Position numbers and translations under genes: made by a program. From Sthenelais limicola (taxonomy: Eukaryota > Annelida > Polychaeta > Phyllodocida > Sigalionidae), in assembly GCA_942159475.1 (NCBI GenBank), contig OW804097.1, positions 36,344,298-36,408,297 on the forward strand: a DNA stretch of 64,000 nucleotides, written 5' to 3'. How positions within the stretch are numbered: position 1 is the first letter of the stretch; each line of letters opens with the position of its first letter. Below the pieces are notes generated by a model that was not told where the DNA came from, did not search any database, and worked only from the letters and a program-made list of their open reading frames with translations. Shown in pieces: positions 1 to 11,451 of the stretch.

Positions 1-165
1 AGAATAAAAAGACATACTATACAATAACCACTTATTAGTAGTTTATTTATTCTCAAGAGGGAGAATACATTTAAAAGAAGGGAATCAGCCACATACAAAT
101 GAGGACTAGTTTAGACTAACGCAACTTTGACGGACTAGGTCATAATTATTTCATTTAGACCAGTT

Positions 166-379
166 CAGTCTAGGCCCAAAGATGAGAGAGTGCCTTCAAA
201 CAGAGGGAAAGCCTCTCGCCTCAATCCACAAAGTGCCATTTTAATTCCATAAAGACCGCAAAATGTCATTATATTCCCATTAAAACGCCTAGTTCTAGAC
301 CAGGAAAACGATTAGCGAAGTAGGCGTCCAATCACTGACATACCATTCTTATCTCACCTGAGAGATTGGACCTATAGAG
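166..379. mobile_element. Family D inverted-repeat element
   Basis: Family D: about 210 bp, ends CAGTCTAGGCCCAAA and TTTGGGCCTAGACTG. Interior: GGGAAAGCCTCTCGCCTCAA and AGTAGGCGTCCAATCACTGA. Non-coding. Confidence 0.76.
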
Positions 380-527
380 TGTCTCTATCTACTGAGTTAT
401 TATTGTTATGGTGAATATGATCCGATTAATCAAACAATGGCCGTTGGTGAAAGTAATTTCCTGGGATAATAACGGTCGGGCCTTGTCATATTGTCTGTCT
501 GCAGCAAAGTAAACAACAAATCCTTGT

Positions 528-762
528 GGGTCAGATTTTCTGAAAATCTACAATTGGCAGCTCTACACATTTAAGAAATTCTCCTAAATTAGGCTGAGAA
601 ATGATGAATACAGGGTATATCTGAATATATTTCGTATCGCATTGATTTAAAGTATCAGTTCTGTTATGTTAAACTGTATTTTAAAGCTTATTTTTGTCTT
701 AAATGTGGGTTATTGAAGAGGATTGGTGAAGGTGAATTGTACATTTTCTGAAGATCTGACCC
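528..762 (+). mobile_element. MITE family A copy (GGGTCAG ends)
   Basis: Family A: about 235 bp with terminal inverted repeats of about 28 bp, left GGGTCAGATTTTCAGAAAAT followed by GTACAATT, right the reverse complement. Inside are GGCAGCTCTACACATTTAG on the left and GGGTTATTTGAGAGGATTGG on the right. No coding capacity. This copy has a short inverted patch in its left end (TTTTCTGAAAATC). Confidence 0.85.
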
Positions 763-1865
763 AAGTACTCTTACTATGACAAACTGTAGTTTCCTCTGTG
801 GTCCAACCTCTCATTTTATCAACAAAATCCAGGAGAGTATCCGTGCGAGAATTTGTGCACGGTAACTGCTTGGCTGTTTAGTTTAGTAAGGCTATTTCCA
901 TTTCTCTGTATTTGTTATACCAATGAGAATAATAAAAGCTTTTAAAATTATGATTTTGGCACAAGCAACTGCAGAGCCAGGGGACCCGGCTAAAGTTTGC
1001 CACTGAGAAACCAGGGTTGTCCGGACTCTGTGTTTGGCTTGACGAGGCCTGCAGGCGACCTTATAGAACACCATGAGACACCTGCTGACACCTGCTGACA
1101 GATTTTAGGATTCGATTCTATATTTCATTAGCTTTTTAATGGAATAAATCATAATCCCAGAGTCTGTACCTTCATTAGACCTATGTCTATAAGGAGCGGC
1201 AGTGCTTCAATGTTTTTCTGATGGCAGGGCAGGCTTCCCCATTCTGAACTATGATGTCATTGCCAGTGGTCACATCTGATTGGCTTAGAGTGGCAGTGGC
1301 TCTTCCATGCTGCTTCCCTGCTGGCTCTTCTATCAACTTTTTGTTTTGGCGGCCATCTTTGAATTCTCCTCACTTCGAATGCGCGGTTTGCGAGAACTTT
1401 TTAATTATTGCTCAAATCAAAAACTTTTTCTTAATTATTCTTTGCTAGCCAGCTTTTGAGAGTACTTAAAGAAGTCCGACCTATGATGAAAAGTCGAGTT
1501 TTTAGGCAGCAGGTAGGGGAGCAGTAGACTTAAGGTTTGACCTTTAATGGTGGTGTGACAGTCTAAATTTTTTGGGGAAGCCTTTGGCTTTTTTTTGCAA
1601 AAAAGCGTGGGGGGTCATGTTTCGTCAAGTCTTGTCATCATATAAATATGATGTATACTTTATAGATTCTACAACATGAAAACGACTCCAATACATTTGG
1701 AGTTATTTCAGGATATTATTGTAAATTATTAATTATGTAATGAACTGCAGGGTTTAAATGTATTGAAAAGAAACTTGTCATGTACAGGGATAAAATAAAG
1801 GAATATCAGATCATGATCTTATAAAATGATGTTAGTTAAAACAATGGTAATGGAATATATTGAGA
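763..1865. other. No gene seen
   Basis: AT-rich DNA with no convincing exon; open frames of about 60 codons lack domain signal. A short duplicated CACCTGCTGA is at 1080-1098. Confidence 0.6.
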
Positions 1866-2090
1866 GGTGAAATCGCCGGAAAATGTACAATTTGCCTTCA
1901 CCAATCCTCTCAAATAACCCACATTTAAGACAAATAATGATTCCAAATTCAGTTTAACACAACCAAATAGATTGTTTGAATCAAGGCAATTCCAAATATC
2001 CTCAGATATACCTAGTATTGGCCATTTTATAGTCTAATTTAGCAGAATTTACTAAATATGCCAATTCTAGATTTTCTGAAAATCTGACCC
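1866..2090 (-). mobile_element. MITE family A copy
   Basis: Reverse-orientation copy. Left end shows the variant GTGAAATCGCCGGAAAATG, right end CTGAAAATCTGACCC. Confidence 0.82.
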
Positions 2091-2203
2091 TGATATAGTG
2101 TAATAGTAACACTGGGTTTAGAAGCGAATACAGGCGATACATTAATATTTGTCATGTTATGACAGGACTTGATTCATGAACCAGGAAGGGCACTGCATAT
2201 TTG

Positions 2204-2600
2204 TAATGTGTGCCAGGAAAATGAGCCACAAGTCGAATTTTTTTTGGAGATATTATCATATTTGAAAAGATGAGATCAAGCATATTCCAATGATAGTAAA
2301 CAGTGGGACATTAATAAGTATTTTTATATTTTAAGTTTGATATTTTTATTTTTGAATAAAAGTTTGCGATATCTCTGGGTGGACAATAATTAGTAAAATA
2401 GTTAAATATACTCTATAGTATGAGCTTAGAAGTGAGTAGATACATTTGATACACGATCCTGAGATTTGGTGCATGTATTCATATCACTTAGAGCATTAGA
2501 TACCCACAAGTTGAGAATATTCCTACAAAGTTACCATGTGAATAAAAACACTTTGAAAAATATCAATTTTGCGACTTGTGATTCATTTTCCTGAAATATT
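2204..2600. mobile_element. Family B inverted-repeat element
   Basis: Family B: about 390 bp with long terminal inverted repeats TGATGTGTTTCAGGAAAATG then AGTCACAAGTCGCAAAA, and an AT-rich non-coding middle with GAAAAGATGAGATCAAGCC. This copy is diverged at both ends. Confidence 0.75.
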
Positions 2601-2677
2601 TTTGGTATATTTTTGGTATTCATTACTCGGAAATAACTGTTAAAATAACCCTACTATGAAGGGACACTATGTGTGTC

Positions 2678-3017
2678 AATAGGGGCGTTGCATGTGCCAC
2701 TGCGCATGTCTGTAACAGTGCATCATGGGAAGGATTCTGTTGAAATCTGACATACAAATATTGGGCAAGATTTTTATCGAAGATTGCAAGAATCAATATC
2801 AGAGCTTGTGTAAATGATCTATAAAAACCAATTGCATGATGCGAGTGGAGACTTGTGTTATGGAAACATGTATAACACATGGATATTGAAAATAGAGCAT
2901 TGATAAATAGTCGATGCTGAATATGGCATGTTTTCTATAGATTTTACACTGTAACATTAGTCCCATAATTCCATGTGAATTAAGATTCAAAATGGCGGCT
3001 ATGCAACTCCCCTATTG
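2678..3017. mobile_element. Family C inverted-repeat element
   Basis: Family C: about 340-360 bp, ends CAATAGGGGATTTGCAT and ATGCAAATCCCCTATTG. Near the left end GCCACTGCGCATGTCTG, near the right CAAAATGGCGGC. Non-coding. Confidence 0.78.
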
Positions 3018-3781
3018 ATTTGCTTTTCATCCCGATTCCTAGGAACAAATAGGCACAGCCTCATTTATCAGCCTTATCAGTTGTTTTGCTTCTAATGGCA
3101 CATGTGAGTGCGAATTCGCCCGTTAGGTAGTCGCTAGAGAAAATACTGATCAACTCAATACATCGCCTGAAACAACAAGAATCGCTAATATCCAGAGAAA
3201 AAGCACTAACTAGTTGACGTTTTTATTACCCTAATCTAATTTGTTTGTAATCTCTTTCTAGATAGGCTTATCTTAATTTATTTGTACTCGAAATATCTGG
3301 GTCTGCACTTTTTACAGTCCTCGTATAGCAAATGCAGCTGCAATATTGCCTCTCCTTAAAAGGCTTTCGAATTGCGTTCTTTCCTCTCACACCATTTAGT
3401 TTCCCATTAGCCTATTCTCACAATGTTCATCAAAACTGTACTGTTTTCTCAGATGTAAGTAATCACATCCAAGATCAACATTAAGTTCGAACATTCCCAT
3501 AAAAAAAGAAGACATATTTCCGAGAAAAAAGTTCAAATGTATTTGTCGTTCACACATGCAAGTTGCTTGAGTTTTTATGTTTTTAAGTTATACATGGAAT
3601 GCAAATGAATTTCTGGTATAATTGCGAAACCGAATGTGTGTGAATAAACGGTTACAAGGGTGGGAGGCATGAGTGATACATGTAATGCTAGTAGAGGTCG
3701 AGGCAGTAGGCCGAGGCCGGAGGGTATTGGATGTTACGATGCCGACGACCTAACCATAGAGCCCTACATGGTGGTGCATAT

Positions 3782-4018
3782 GGGTCAGATTGTCAGAAAC
3801 TGTACAATCGGCAGATCTACACACTCAGTACATTCTGCCAAATTACACTGGAAAATCGTCAATATTAGGTATATGTGTGCATATCTGATATTGCCTTTTT
3901 TCATAGAATCTGTTTGGTTATGTTGAACTGTATTTCGAACCTATTTTTTTTGTCTTAAATTTGGGTTATTTGAAATGGTTTGTGTAGGAGAATTGTACAT
4001 TCTCTGTCGATTTCACCC
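3782..4018 (+). mobile_element. MITE family A copy
   Basis: Ends GGGTCAGATTGTCAG and CGATTTCACCC, flanked by CATAT and ATATAT, consistent with a 4-bp target duplication ATAT. Confidence 0.84.
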
Positions 4019-4980
4019 ATATATATGTTTGTGGATTGTGGGAAATTGTTTTATTCCGCAGACATAAATATTCACAGATTCATAATCATTTTCCTTTAAT
4101 TGTATAATGGCAGCCATTTTATTGGCAGACATTAATTCTTTCAGATTCGTAATGCCATACAGTCATACATATTTCATATACTACTTACATTACCTTGCTT
4201 TTAACTACCTGTATTATCCACAAGATAGAACCACGATTTACATAGCACTGTTTTACCATTCCTTCTTCCTTACCTGTATTACCTGAACAACATTTGTATC
4301 TACACACTACTTCATATGCATCTGTAAAGCTGCCTAGTCTACTCTCATATTCATCATTAAAACAGAGTATCAATTGGATGTAAATGATCTGTTGTTATTT
4401 CTCCTCCACGAAGAACCATGGGTCATTACAGATTCATCCATCCATCCATCTCATTCATTCACCTACTAGATTATAATTATAGTATTCTTTTTTTTAAAAA
4501 AAAAACTTAACAATTTTATTTCGTCAATTCTGCCATCTAGGCATCTACATTTCAAACGCTCTCGCGCAACGACCTTCTGTATTTAGGCTACTTTTATTTT
4601 TATTCTAAGAGGACTTTGTTATCTCGCCTTTTATTATTTCTTTGTGTTTTCGTGTTTTCTGTACGTATAATTATAGTATTGTTATAGCAATTATGGTATA
4701 TTATATTATTATAATAATTATGGTATACTCCATCACTATGAGTCCAGCTCACACATGTATTATCACTGTAAAGTCAGAAAGTACAAAGGCAGTGGAAAGT
4801 TCTACACTGCCTAAACCTGAACCTTACTATGTCTCATTGAATGTCTCATACACCACAAACCACTCTACTCATTCTACTATCTCATTACCAAACCTTGTAA
4901 TAGTCTTAGAAAACCGTAGTAACTATGTAAACTGTCTAAAGCTCAAGAATCGAGCACTCAACGGAAGACCTATCTAGACG
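4019..4980. other. No gene recognised
   Basis: AT-rich. A 111-codon + strand frame at 4642-4977 is low complexity in its first half and may be 3' sequence of the LINE-type element at 4981. TM1-TM2 of the GPCR are not here. Confidence 0.5.
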
Positions 4981-5063
4981 TTTGTTTATTTAGATTGTTG
5001 GACCACCTTATTGTAAAAAAGATCTGCAATAAAGAATTCTTGAATTGAATTGAATTGAATTGT
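4981..5063 (+). mobile_element. 3' tail of a LINE-type element
   Basis: CTGCAATAAAGAATTC then a (TTGAA)n tract, the microsatellite-type 3' terminus of several invertebrate non-LTR retrotransposon families. Upstream DNA from about 4480 may belong to it. Ends 31 bases before the first GPCR exon. Confidence 0.5.
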
Positions 5064-5094
5064 ATTAAGAGTGTTTCTGGTGTGTAAATTGCAG

Positions 5095-5319
5095 GTAAAT
5101 GGGGCTCGTGCACGGTAATCATCACTGCAACACTAGGCATGCTTAATGTCTCTTCCTACAACTTGGTGGGGATCACCATTTCACGCTACATCTCCATCCG
5201 TGACCCGCTCCTCTTCCAGCACCGAGTCACTCACAAGCGAGCACTAGTGGCAGTTACCCTGGTCTGGCTCGCCTTCATGGCTCTAGCCTGTGGACTCTAT
5301 ATCAGAATAGATCCTCCAG
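5095..5319 (+). CDS. GPCR exon: TM3, intracellular loop 2, TM4
   Basis: Acceptor TTGCAG at 5089-5094 and donor GT at 5320. The exon enters with one base of its codon missing and leaves in phase 1. It encodes KWGSC (the TM3 disulphide Cys), the TM3 helix, SRYISIRDPL and a TM4 with WLAFMALACGLYI. Asp of the DRY triad is Ser; the key Arg is kept. A MITE starts 10 bases after the exon, at 5329. Confidence 0.87.
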
Positions 5320-8300
5320 GTAATTATAGGTTAGATTTTCAGAAAATTCACAATCTACATTTCTATACATCTCTCAAATTCTGCTAAATTAGAGTGAAAA
5401 ATGATAAATACTGAGTATATCTGAGTGTGTTCTGTATTGTATTCATTCAGTAAATCTGTCTGGTTGTGTTTAACTGTATTTTGAGCCTGATTTTGGTCTG
5501 AAATTTGGGTTATTTGAAGGGATTGGTGAAAGCCAATTGTATAATTTCTGATAACTTGACCCTAATATAATTATAGAATATAAGTTTCCTTTTTTCTTGG
5601 ATGGGTAATAAATTAGTGCGTGCTTTAGTATGCACCTTTTATAGTTGATTCAAACGGAATGTTAGATAGAGAATGTACACAAGGGAGAGAAAGTTTTAAA
5701 ACCAATGAAAGCAATGTGGCTTAATAGTGGCAGGTCAGTTCATCAGTCATAAAATGTACAATCGGTAGCTCTACACATTCAGTAAAATATGCTAAATTAG
5801 GTTGAAAAATGATAAATACCAGGTATATCTGAGTATAATATATGTTATATTATGTTGTTTTAAAATATCTGTTCTACTATATTAAACTATTTTTAAGCTC
5901 ATTTTTATCTTAAATTTGGGTTATTTGAGAGAAGATGAATTGTACATTTTCTGACGACCCGACCTAAAATTCTTTTCATCTACTTTACTCATACTCTTTC
6001 CAGCCAACTATGAGTGGTGTCGCTATGAGAAGGTGCTTCATTCCCAGCCAGCACACGTCATATTTACCTGCATAGTGTCTATGATACTACCTCTGTGTAT
6101 CATGACTGTACTCTATGTGCATATGGCAATTATTGCTAGAAAACAGGTAGGAATTTACGTGTATTTCACTTTCATATGGGTCATATTTTCAGAAAATGTA
6201 CAATTGGCAGCTCAACATATTAAGGAAATTCTGCTAAATTATGCTGAAAATGATAAATACAGAGTATTTATGAGTACATTTGGCATAGCATTGATTTAAA
6301 GTATCAGTTCTGTTATATTAAATTGAATTTTGAAGCTTATTTCTGTCTTAAATGTGGGTAATTTGAGAGGATTGGTGAAGGTGAATTGTACATTTTCTGA
6401 AAATCTGACCCATGTCCCATTAAAAGGTAGCTTTTTGCATTTATATTTCTTATAAAGGATAGCAAACAGTAAGGCTGATTGATTGAATTATGTTCATCTA
6501 TACTGAAAGCATAAAAGAGAGGGTCTAATCCCTTTAGAACTATTTTCCCTCTGATCTACATTAAACATGTGTCATTGATTGCACGCTGTGGTGCATTAAA
6601 TGTTGTTCTTAGCGATAAGCCAGAGCAACTCAGTGCATCTATTGTTGGAAATTATGCCAAAGTAGTTCTACACTCATGAATGTTTCCAATTTCACGGAGA
6701 AGGGGGTCATTTTTCACACATATCCGCGGACAGTTCATAATTAACCACTAGGAGGGTGGGGGTGGAGAATTTGCGACAAGTTCTTGTGCCAAATTGTATG
6801 ACCCGGCCCCCTTAAAGCCTTGTGCAAAATGTCTGCCCCCCCCCCTTGTTGAAAAGGTGCCCCCCTTCAGAGTCCGTGCAAAAATAGATGCCCCCTCTCA
6901 GAGTCTGTGCAAAAGAAGGTGCCCCCTCTCAGAGTCTGGGCAATGATAGATGCCCCCTCTCAGAGTCTGTGCAAGAGAAGGTGCCCCCTGAAAATTCGCC
7001 TCTCCCCGGCCCCAGTGGTTAAAAATGAACAGTCCCCAATCCCCTATCAGTGCGGCCTTTTGAGGACGTCTATCTTTGCAGGAGACCTGGGGTGGGGTTG
7101 GGGCAACCAAATAATGCTGAATGTATGTTTATTGACCAGAGCTGATGTTATTTGGGGGGGATATTGCTGTATTATTATTGAGTATTATTGTCGACTTAGA
7201 CGCTGGTAAAATACCTAGTGTGACATAATTATGTGACCTTCATTAGTAATAACTGATCTCACCGCATATAAGGCGGATAGCCATGATTTCTATCATGTAT
7301 AATTGATACCTAGTGATATGAAATAACCTGGGAAGAGTTGGATTTCTCCACTAGAATGTGTTTGTTATTTTTAACTATTTCTCAAAAATCACAATACATT
7401 GCAGAATGTAGACTCTGTTGAACTTTGTTTCGATGTACTTGTACACAAAGGAAATAAAATCTAGTTATATATATGTAGGCCTACCCGCGGAAATCATCCC
7501 AAAGTAGTTATAACTTTGAATGTACTTGTGCGTTTCAGGCAAAGGCAATATTGCGTCAGGCTCGACGCACGTCAGCGGATTCGCTCCGCGGCAGCCTGTT
7601 CCGTCACGAGCTGAAGATGTTCCGCGTGGCTGGCACACTCCTCGGCTACTTCACATTCGCATGGGCGCCATTTGTCATCTTTGAGTTTATTTCTGTCGTC
7701 AACGAGCAACAAATAAATCGATATGTCAGGTCAGTTTATCTTAGAAAAAAATATAAATTGTGTGTTGATGGGAAAATCTATATACGTGGGTCAGATTTTC
7801 AGAAAGTGTACAATTGGCAGCTCTACAAATTTAGGAAATTATGCTAAATCAGGCTGAAAAATGATGAATACCGGGTATATCTGAGTATATTTGGTATCAC
7901 ATTGATTTAAAGTATCAGTTCTGTTATGTTAAACTGCATTTTGAAGCTGATTTTTGTCTTAAATGTGGGTTATTTGAGAAGATTTGTGAAGGTGAATTGT
8001 ACATTTTCTGACGACTTGACCCATACATGTACTAGCAAGGACATAGTGACTGATACTCAGTGCTTACGCTTATAAGCCTATTCACTTTTAGCTCACACTG
8101 AGAACATGTCACTGCACTCACCACGGCGGACATCATACTTATTTGACCTACTTATGTACGATATCCAAATATCACATGCCCTTATTGCAGTTTGCATTTT
8201 AATGATATTAAATTGTGTACTGTAATTAAATAAAAGCATGTAAAGATAGCTAGGCTAAAGAGCCTTGTCCACTAAGCCGATTTTCATGCGATTTTGCGCC

Positions 8301-9872
8301 GCAGAGGACACTTTTACACTAGATTCTGTGAGAATCGCATGAGAATCGGCTTAGTGGACTAGGCCCTTTAGACAAATGTACAAAAGTAGCTGCTTAGGCT
8401 TACACTTCCGCCTTCAGGTAAGATTTTCAGAAAATGCACAATTGGCAGCTGTACACATTTAGTAAATTCTGCTAAATTAGGCTGCAATTTGGCCAATACT
8501 AGGTAAATTCGAGTATATGTGGCATTGCATTGATTCTAGCAATCTGTTTGGTTATTTTGAACTGTATTTTCATCTGAAATTAGGGTTATTTGAGAAGATT
8601 AGCGAAGTTAAATTTTCTGAAAATCTGACCCCTTCAGGGGTGGATCTATAGGCAACGTTCGAAATAATCCATGGCGGAAAAGGCGTTTTTTCTATTGAAC
8701 TGTTTAAATATGGCCTTAAAGTAAATAAAAAAAAGACAAAAAAGGGGGGTAGTGTTGTGTTGGTTGCAACCCCTTCCCTTTAATAGGGGATTTGCATGTG
8801 CCACTGCATTTGTCCATCAGAGTACATCATGGGATGGATTCTGTTAAAATCTGACATACAAATATTTGGCAACATTTTGATCCAAAATTGCAAGAACACT
8901 GTCACCGATAGTGTGGCTTGTGTAAATGATCTATAAAAACCAAATGCACGATGCGAAATGTGGGGACTTGTGTTACAGAAACATGTATGATACATGAATA
9001 TTGGCATTGGAGTACAGATACATATATCCAATGCTACAAATAACATATTTTCTATAGATTTTACACTGTACGCTATTTGCGACCTTTCCTCAAACTTGTC
9101 AAGTGTCCTACTCACCCCATTAGTCCCCCCCCCCCCCCCACTAAGCAACTCCTGGGGCTCCATTGTCAGCCTTGTTTTGAAATTCATGTTAAATGAAACC
9201 ATCTCACTTGTCCATTTACATAATTATTTTCATTAACCATTAGCCAAGATGCCCTCATGGAACAATTAAACCATCCTCATGGGTTAGCCTTTGTGAATTA
9301 AGAGTGGGTTTATTCACTCATTTAATCCGTATAGGCCTAATGCATTATTGCGGTTTTGCCACACTAAATTGTAATAAAAACAAATCAACATTAATAATTA
9401 TATTATATGTAATGTTGATCTAGATTTAAAATTTTAATATTAATTTAATATATATATTTCTGACATATTATACATATTCATTGACAAATGAGACATACTG
9501 CAACTGTGGAAATTTCGCTCAATGAAATTTGTTTTTAAAAATCCTTTTTACAGGGCTTCAGTGAGGATAATTCTTCATTCAAACTCTGCAGTCAATGCAT
9601 TTATCTACGCCGGACGTCTCACTGAATTCAGAGATGCCATGCGCAAGGAGGCCGGATGTTTGCCTTGCTTCCGGTCCACGGGTTCCTCTGGGAATGATGA
9701 CCACGTGGACATGGGAGCGATAATACGTGCAAGGAGCGATTTCTCAAGGACAAACTCTAATATTCATGGAATTCTAGACAACAAAATAACTCCGGTAGAT
9801 GTTGTTGGAAAACGAGAAAGTTCTCAAGTCACTCTAACAAACCACAGTGCAAATGGTGTTATTGTTACCTGA
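5095..9872 (+). CDS. Class A (rhodopsin-like) GPCR, 3' part, 4 exons
   Basis: Join of 5095-5319, 6004-6146, 7539-7729 and 9554-9872. All three introns are GT-AG and the phases agree (1, 0, 2), giving 291 residues ending in TGA. The protein is a plasma-membrane seven-helix receptor that would couple a ligand to G proteins. Seen: TM3 with Cys and SRYISIRDPL (DRY region), TM4 with Trp, an extracellular-loop-2 Cys, TM5 with its Pro, TM6 with FAWAPF (CWxP region), TM7 with NSAVNAFIY (NPxxY region), helix 8, a CLPCF palmitoylation-type motif and a Ser/Thr-rich tail. The first base of the first codon, TM1 and TM2 are missing, so the gene starts upstream of 5095, probably outside the window. The style (RYISIRDPL, EFRDAMR) is that of amine, adenosine or melanocortin-type invertebrate orphan receptors; the ligand cannot be assigned. 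DRY and NPxxY are both altered. Confidence 0.88.
5329..5562 (+). mobile_element. MITE family A copy in a GPCR intron
   Basis: Starts 10 bases after the GPCR exon at 5095-5319. Shares the variant interior CATTTCTACACATC with the copy at 58656. Sense to the receptor gene. Confidence 0.82.
5733..5964 (+). mobile_element. MITE family A copy in a GPCR intron
   Basis: Diverged left end (GGTCAGTTCATCAGTC) and intact interior. Two family A copies make up about two thirds of this 684-bp intron. Sense to the gene. Confidence 0.78.
6004..6146 (+). CDS. GPCR exon: extracellular loop 2 and TM5
   Basis: Acceptor CAG at 6001-6003 and donor GT at 6147, in phase 1 and out phase 0. It encodes NYEWCRYEK, whose Cys should pair with the TM3 Cys, then a hydrophobic TM5 containing ILPLCIM with the conserved Pro and a Tyr six residues on, ending in basic residues. 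Confidence 0.87.
6178..6411 (+). mobile_element. MITE family A copy in a GPCR intron
   Basis: Full-length, ends GGGTCATATTTTCAG and CTGAAAATCTGACCC, 31 bases downstream of the exon ending at 6146. Sense to the gene. Confidence 0.86.
6840..7000 (+). repeat. Short tandem array of about 35 bp
   Basis: ATGCCCCCTCTCAGAGTCTG then TGCAAAAGAAGG, four to five imperfect units in the GPCR intron; similar isolated words recur near 57770-57960 (TTGCGCAGACTC). Confidence 0.75.
7539..7729 (+). CDS. GPCR exon: intracellular loop 3 and TM6
   Basis: Acceptor TTTCAG at 7533-7538 and donor GT at 7730, out in phase 2. A basic loop 3 (RQARRTSADSLRG) leads to HELKMFRVAG and a TM6 with FAWAPFVIFEF, which keeps the Trp and Pro of the CWxP toggle. 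The exon base composition is visibly more GC-rich than the flanking introns. Confidence 0.87.
7788..8022 (+). mobile_element. MITE family A copy in a GPCR intron
   Basis: Full-length, ends GGGTCAGATTTTCAG and CTGACGACTTGACCC. Sense to the gene. Confidence 0.86.
8258..8369. repeat. Family E hairpin element (about 110 bp)
   Basis: Nearly perfect inverted repeat: GTCCACTAAGCCGATTTTCA then TGCGATTTTGCGCCGCAGAG, returning as TGTGAGAATCGCATGAGAAT then CGGCTTAGTGGACTAGGCCC. Would fold into a long hairpin with a central loop. Confidence 0.85.
8417..8631 (+). mobile_element. MITE family A copy in a GPCR intron
   Basis: Slightly shortened near the right end. Flanked by TTCA on both sides, a perfect 4-bp target duplication. 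Confidence 0.84.
8782..9075. mobile_element. Family C element, right end lost
   Basis: Left end AATAGGGGATTTGCATGTGC; stops after TTTTCTATAGATTTTACACT. Confidence 0.76.
9554..9872 (+). CDS. GPCR last exon: TM7, helix 8 and C-tail
   Basis: Acceptor TTTTTACAG ends at 9553; TGA is at 9870-9872. TM7 reads HSNSAVNAFIY, so the NPxxY Pro is Ala. AGRLTEFRDAMR forms helix 8, CLPCF is a likely palmitoylation site, and a tail of about 75 residues is rich in Ser, Thr and Asn. Confidence 0.88.
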
Positions 9873-9902
9873 TCGAAAGGTGTATTGTTTCTTTAGATAT
9901 CT

Positions 9903-9908
9903 AATAAA
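9903..9908 (+). terminator. Candidate poly(A) signal of the GPCR gene
   Basis: AATAAA lies 31 bases after the receptor stop codon. The position would give a very short 3' UTR, and the surrounding DNA is AT-rich, so a chance match is possible. Confidence 0.4.
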
Positions 9909-10069
9909 TTATTTATTCTTAAAAACCAGAAACTTGAAAAGTAGACTGTTTCTTGTTCTCTGTTCGTTATTTCCAATGGTTTTTTTGTGTATCAAATTGC
10001 AGTCGTTTTTCTCCAGTGCAGAAATGTGATGTGAAAAAATCTATTCTAGTAAATTAATTAAACTTAGGG

Positions 10070-10918
10070 GAGAGCGGGGTAAGTTGAGCCATGGGGTAAG
10101 TTGAGCCAGGCCTAGTTCTAACAATTCCCACCATATTATACAAAAGTGACCCCATCTAGTGGTTACCATGTTGCCCTGCCTTACTTCTCTCCATGTAATA
10201 TCGTGGATTGCCCAAATTCACTAGAAGTTACAGGCAATTTCTGGATTTTCACCTATCAAAGTGAATTTTGGGATAGTGGGTATGTTTGTTTCTCATGATT
10301 TCCCTTTTAAGATTCTCATAAATTACATATGATGTATTGACAACAAGTTTATTTGTCTCTATTTAGAGCACAAAGTTATTTTCTTTGGTGCCAATCTTCT
10401 TTGCCATTTTTGTTCTTGATCGACTGAGGGACACATGGGGTAAGATGAGCCACTCTTCCTGGGGTAAGTTGAGCCTGGCTCAACTTACCCCAATTCATAT
10501 TACAATTCATATTATAATTCAAATAAACATGTTGGTACTATGCTCAAATAGTGGAAAGGTTATCTTTCCATGTTATCATGTCATTTAAAGAAAGTGTCTA
10601 TCAACCCTTCTGACTTTATAAAATACCTTGGCTCAACTTACCCCATATCTGGCTCAACTTACCCCAAATGCCCATTACCACTTACCCGAATACCCGGCTC
10701 AACTTACCCCAGTCATGGGGTAAGTTGAGCCAGAAGTAAAAAAATATTTCTTTGCAATTTGCAGATAACCTATTTAAGGAATTTATATAAAATGTTAACC
10801 CAACAATCTCCATCATAATAAGTTTCATCTCCACTATATTTCATTTTTCTATCATATATTTATACCCTCCAAACCTTGCATGGAAAAAAAATGGCTCAAC
10901 TTGCCCCGCTCTCCCCTA
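10070..10918. mobile_element. 850-bp element with GGGGTAAGTTGAGCC arrays
   Basis: Terminal inverted repeats TAGGGGAGAGCGGGGTAAGT / CTTGCCCCGCTCTCCCCTA. GGGGTAAGTTGAGCC, or its complement GGCTCAACTTACCCC, occurs about ten times, clustered at both ends and in the middle. No open frame of a transposase; probably non-autonomous. Confidence 0.78.
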
Positions 10919-10988
10919 CTGGTAGTTGAATTTACCCACCGGTGCCCAGAGTTAAATTATATTTTAACCAAAGTGGCAAAACTAGTGC

Positions 10989-11014
10989 CTGAAGAGACCT
11001 GTTGAGGTCGAAAC
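10989..11014 (+). ncRNA. Hammerhead-like core motif, second copy
   Basis: CTGAAGA, stem GACCT...AGGTC, then GAAAC. The same upstream GTGGC occurs at the same distance as in the 46204 copy. One core base differs from CTGATGA. Confidence 0.33.
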
Positions 11015-11056
11015 GACACACACCAACAAATCCATTTGATTTTTATTTCGAGAATT

Positions 11057-11451
11057 CGTAGTCATAAGTCGCAAAAAATAGATTTTGAGATACTATTACA
11101 TTTGAAAAGATGAGATCAAGCCGATTCCAATGATAGTAAGCAGTCTAATAATCTAATAAGTATTTCTAGATTTAAGTTTGATATTTTCGTTTTAGAAAAA
11201 AAAAGTTTCCAATATTTCTGGTGGTCAATAAATAATAAAATATCTAAATGTAGTCCATATGAGGACCTTTAAAACGAAAGGATATATTACATAGATTGTC
11301 CTGATATTTGATAAATCAATTGATATAGCTATAAGTGATAAACTCTCAAGAAAATTAAAACATTCCAATAATGTGATCCTAAGAAAAAAACACCGATTGA
11401 ATATCAATTTTGCGACTTATGACTCATTTTCCTGAAACACATCACAACTGA
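11057..11451. mobile_element. Family B element
   Basis: Left end truncated at CATAAGTCGCAAAAAATAG; right end complete (TTTTCCTGAAACACATCACA). Confidence 0.78.

Noticed and set aside
4642..4977. 111-codon + strand frame before the GPCR exon, considered as the missing TM1-TM2 exon
   Set aside because: No GN..V or LAxxD motif, low-complexity first half, and it runs into a LINE-type tail.
6898..7209. Open frames on both strands near 7 kb
   Set aside because: Come from the C-rich 35-bp tandem units in the GPCR intron; no domain signal.
10070..10918. CRISPR-like array (regular GGGGTAAGTTGAGCC repeats)
   Set aside because: Spacing is irregular and orientation mixed, with terminal inverted repeats, in a eukaryotic genome.
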